Assembly: GCF_002362315.1 (NCBI RefSeq)
Contig: NZ_MTZV01000002.1
Span: forward strand, 434,001-498,000
Reading direction: 5' to 3'
From: Paraburkholderia acidicola
Lineage (GTDB): Bacteria > Pseudomonadota > Gammaproteobacteria > Burkholderiales > Burkholderiaceae
DNA: 64,000 nucleotides
Positions within the stretch are counted from its first letter, which is position 1, and each line of letters starts with the position of its first letter. The translations under genes were made by a program, and so were the position numbers. The notes under the pieces were generated by a model that was given only the letters and a program-made list of their open reading frames with translations, did not search any database and was not told where the DNA came from. Below, one piece after another: positions 63,613 through 64,000 of this stretch.

Positions 63613-63706
63613 GTTAAACGTTTTCCATATGTTATCGGTCGTTGTTTCAGCGGTCAATAAATTGCAACGACTACCATTTGCAACATCGGAAGAAAACGTT
63701 ATCCTT
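63611..63706. promoter_or_regulatory. LacI-type operator candidates in the divergent region
   Basis: Site 1 (63611-63628) has a perfect AAACGTTT core inside ATG..CAT outer arms and overlaps the aldolase start. Site 2 (63689-63706) has the core AACGTT with partial arms, seven bases before the LacI-family start codon. LacI-family operators are palindromes with a central CG, as here. Both sites fit repression of both genes by the divergent regulator. Confidence 0.5.
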
Positions 63707-63712
63707 CCAACG

Positions 63713-64000
63713 ATGAAAAGAACCTCTTCCACGATCCGCGACGTCGCCGCTGCCGCCGGCGTGTCTGTCGCGACGGTGTCGAAATACATGAACGGCGTGC
63801 AGCGCTTCTCGCCCGCCGTCGAAGCCCGGTTGAAGGCCTCGATCGAGCAACTCGGCTATCGCTCGAACCCGCTCGCGCGCTCGATGATCACCGGCGAAAC
63901 CCGCGCCATCGGTCTCGCGGTGCTCGACATTCGCAATCCGCACTTCACGAACATCGTCAAAGGTGCGAACCGCGTAGCAATCGAGCACGGCTACACGCTG
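63713..64000 (+). CDS. LacI-family transcriptional regulator, N-terminal part, cut by window edge
   Basis: The first 96 residues are visible. The LacI helix-turn-helix is IRDVAAAAGVSVATVSKYMN (about residues 8-27), followed by the hinge-helix region QLGYRSNPLARSM (about 46-58) and the start of the periplasmic-binding-protein-like core (AIGLAVLDIRNPHFTNIVKG). The hinge lacks nothing obvious. It diverges from the uronate operon and most likely represses it until an inducer such as a uronate or aldarate binds. Confidence 0.88.
   Translation, partial: MKRTSSTIRDVAAAAGVSVATVSKYMNGVQRFSPAVEARLKASIEQLGYRSNPLARSMITGETRAIGLAVLDIRNPHFTNIVKGANRVAIEHGYTL

Overview
The window is GC-rich DNA from a betaproteobacterium, most likely Burkholderiaceae close to Paraburkholderia. 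The evidence is gene content and order: mltD-gloB-yafS-rnhA-dnaQ-tRNA, carAB-greA, yhbY facing rlmE-ftsH-folP-glmM, and pstSCAB-phoU-phoB-phoR, together with GTG/TTG starts and an aromatic-acid efflux operon with a LysR gene. Most of the window is dense, ordinary core genome with many 4-bp ATGA-type overlaps.

Layout. 0-4 kb: truncated MFS transporter, CBS-domain protein, metY with an alpha/beta hydrolase, and a DUF962 protein. 4-4.7 kb: a HI1419/HI1420-type toxin-antitoxin pair whose toxin gene is frameshifted by an 11-bp tandem duplication, behind a 15-bp-arm inverted repeat. 4.7-9.8 kb: yihY, wrbA, a DUF2069 protein, an FAD-linked dehydrogenase, a metallophosphoesterase and an unlisted 51-residue membrane protein. 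9.9-16 kb: a LysR regulator divergent from an AaeAB-like efflux operon (OMP, FUSC, DUF1656, HlyD). 16-31 kb: chemoreceptor, Fsr-type MFS, prpE, mtnN/uvrD, valS, galU, ferritin-like protein, DUF1328, entericidin-like lipoprotein and DUF4397 lipoprotein. 31.5-33.5 kb: fadH-like reductase. 33.6-40.5 kb: the complete phosphate regulon with a Pho box before pstS. 40.8-47.7 kb: glmM, folP, ftsH, rlmE, yhbY, DUF4149, greA. 47.8-52.6 kb: carB and carA with a recognisable promoter. 52.9-57.8 kb: mltD, gloB, yafS, rnhA, dnaQ and tRNA-Val(CAC).

Accessory region. From the tRNA-Val to about 60.9 kb the style changes. The 3' half of the tRNA is repeated as a perfect 58-bp direct repeat 1.27 kb downstream, and homology continues into the flank. 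Between the copies lies one gene for a low-complexity Ser/Pro/Gln-rich 264-residue protein. Its promoter has the layout of a hrpII/PIP box (TTCG-N16-TTCG, then TATGAT at the canonical distance), so it is the best candidate in the window for an undescribed type III secreted effector. An FkbM-like methyltransferase of lower GC and a short secreted protein follow.

The right end (61.0-64.0 kb) is a translationally coupled catabolic operon: HpcH/HpaI aldolase, uronate dehydrogenase and an SMP-30 lactonase. It diverges from a LacI-family gene, with operator-like palindromes at both starts. Together they look like an oxidative hexuronate pathway. Functions rest on motif and family recognition by reading; no database search was run.
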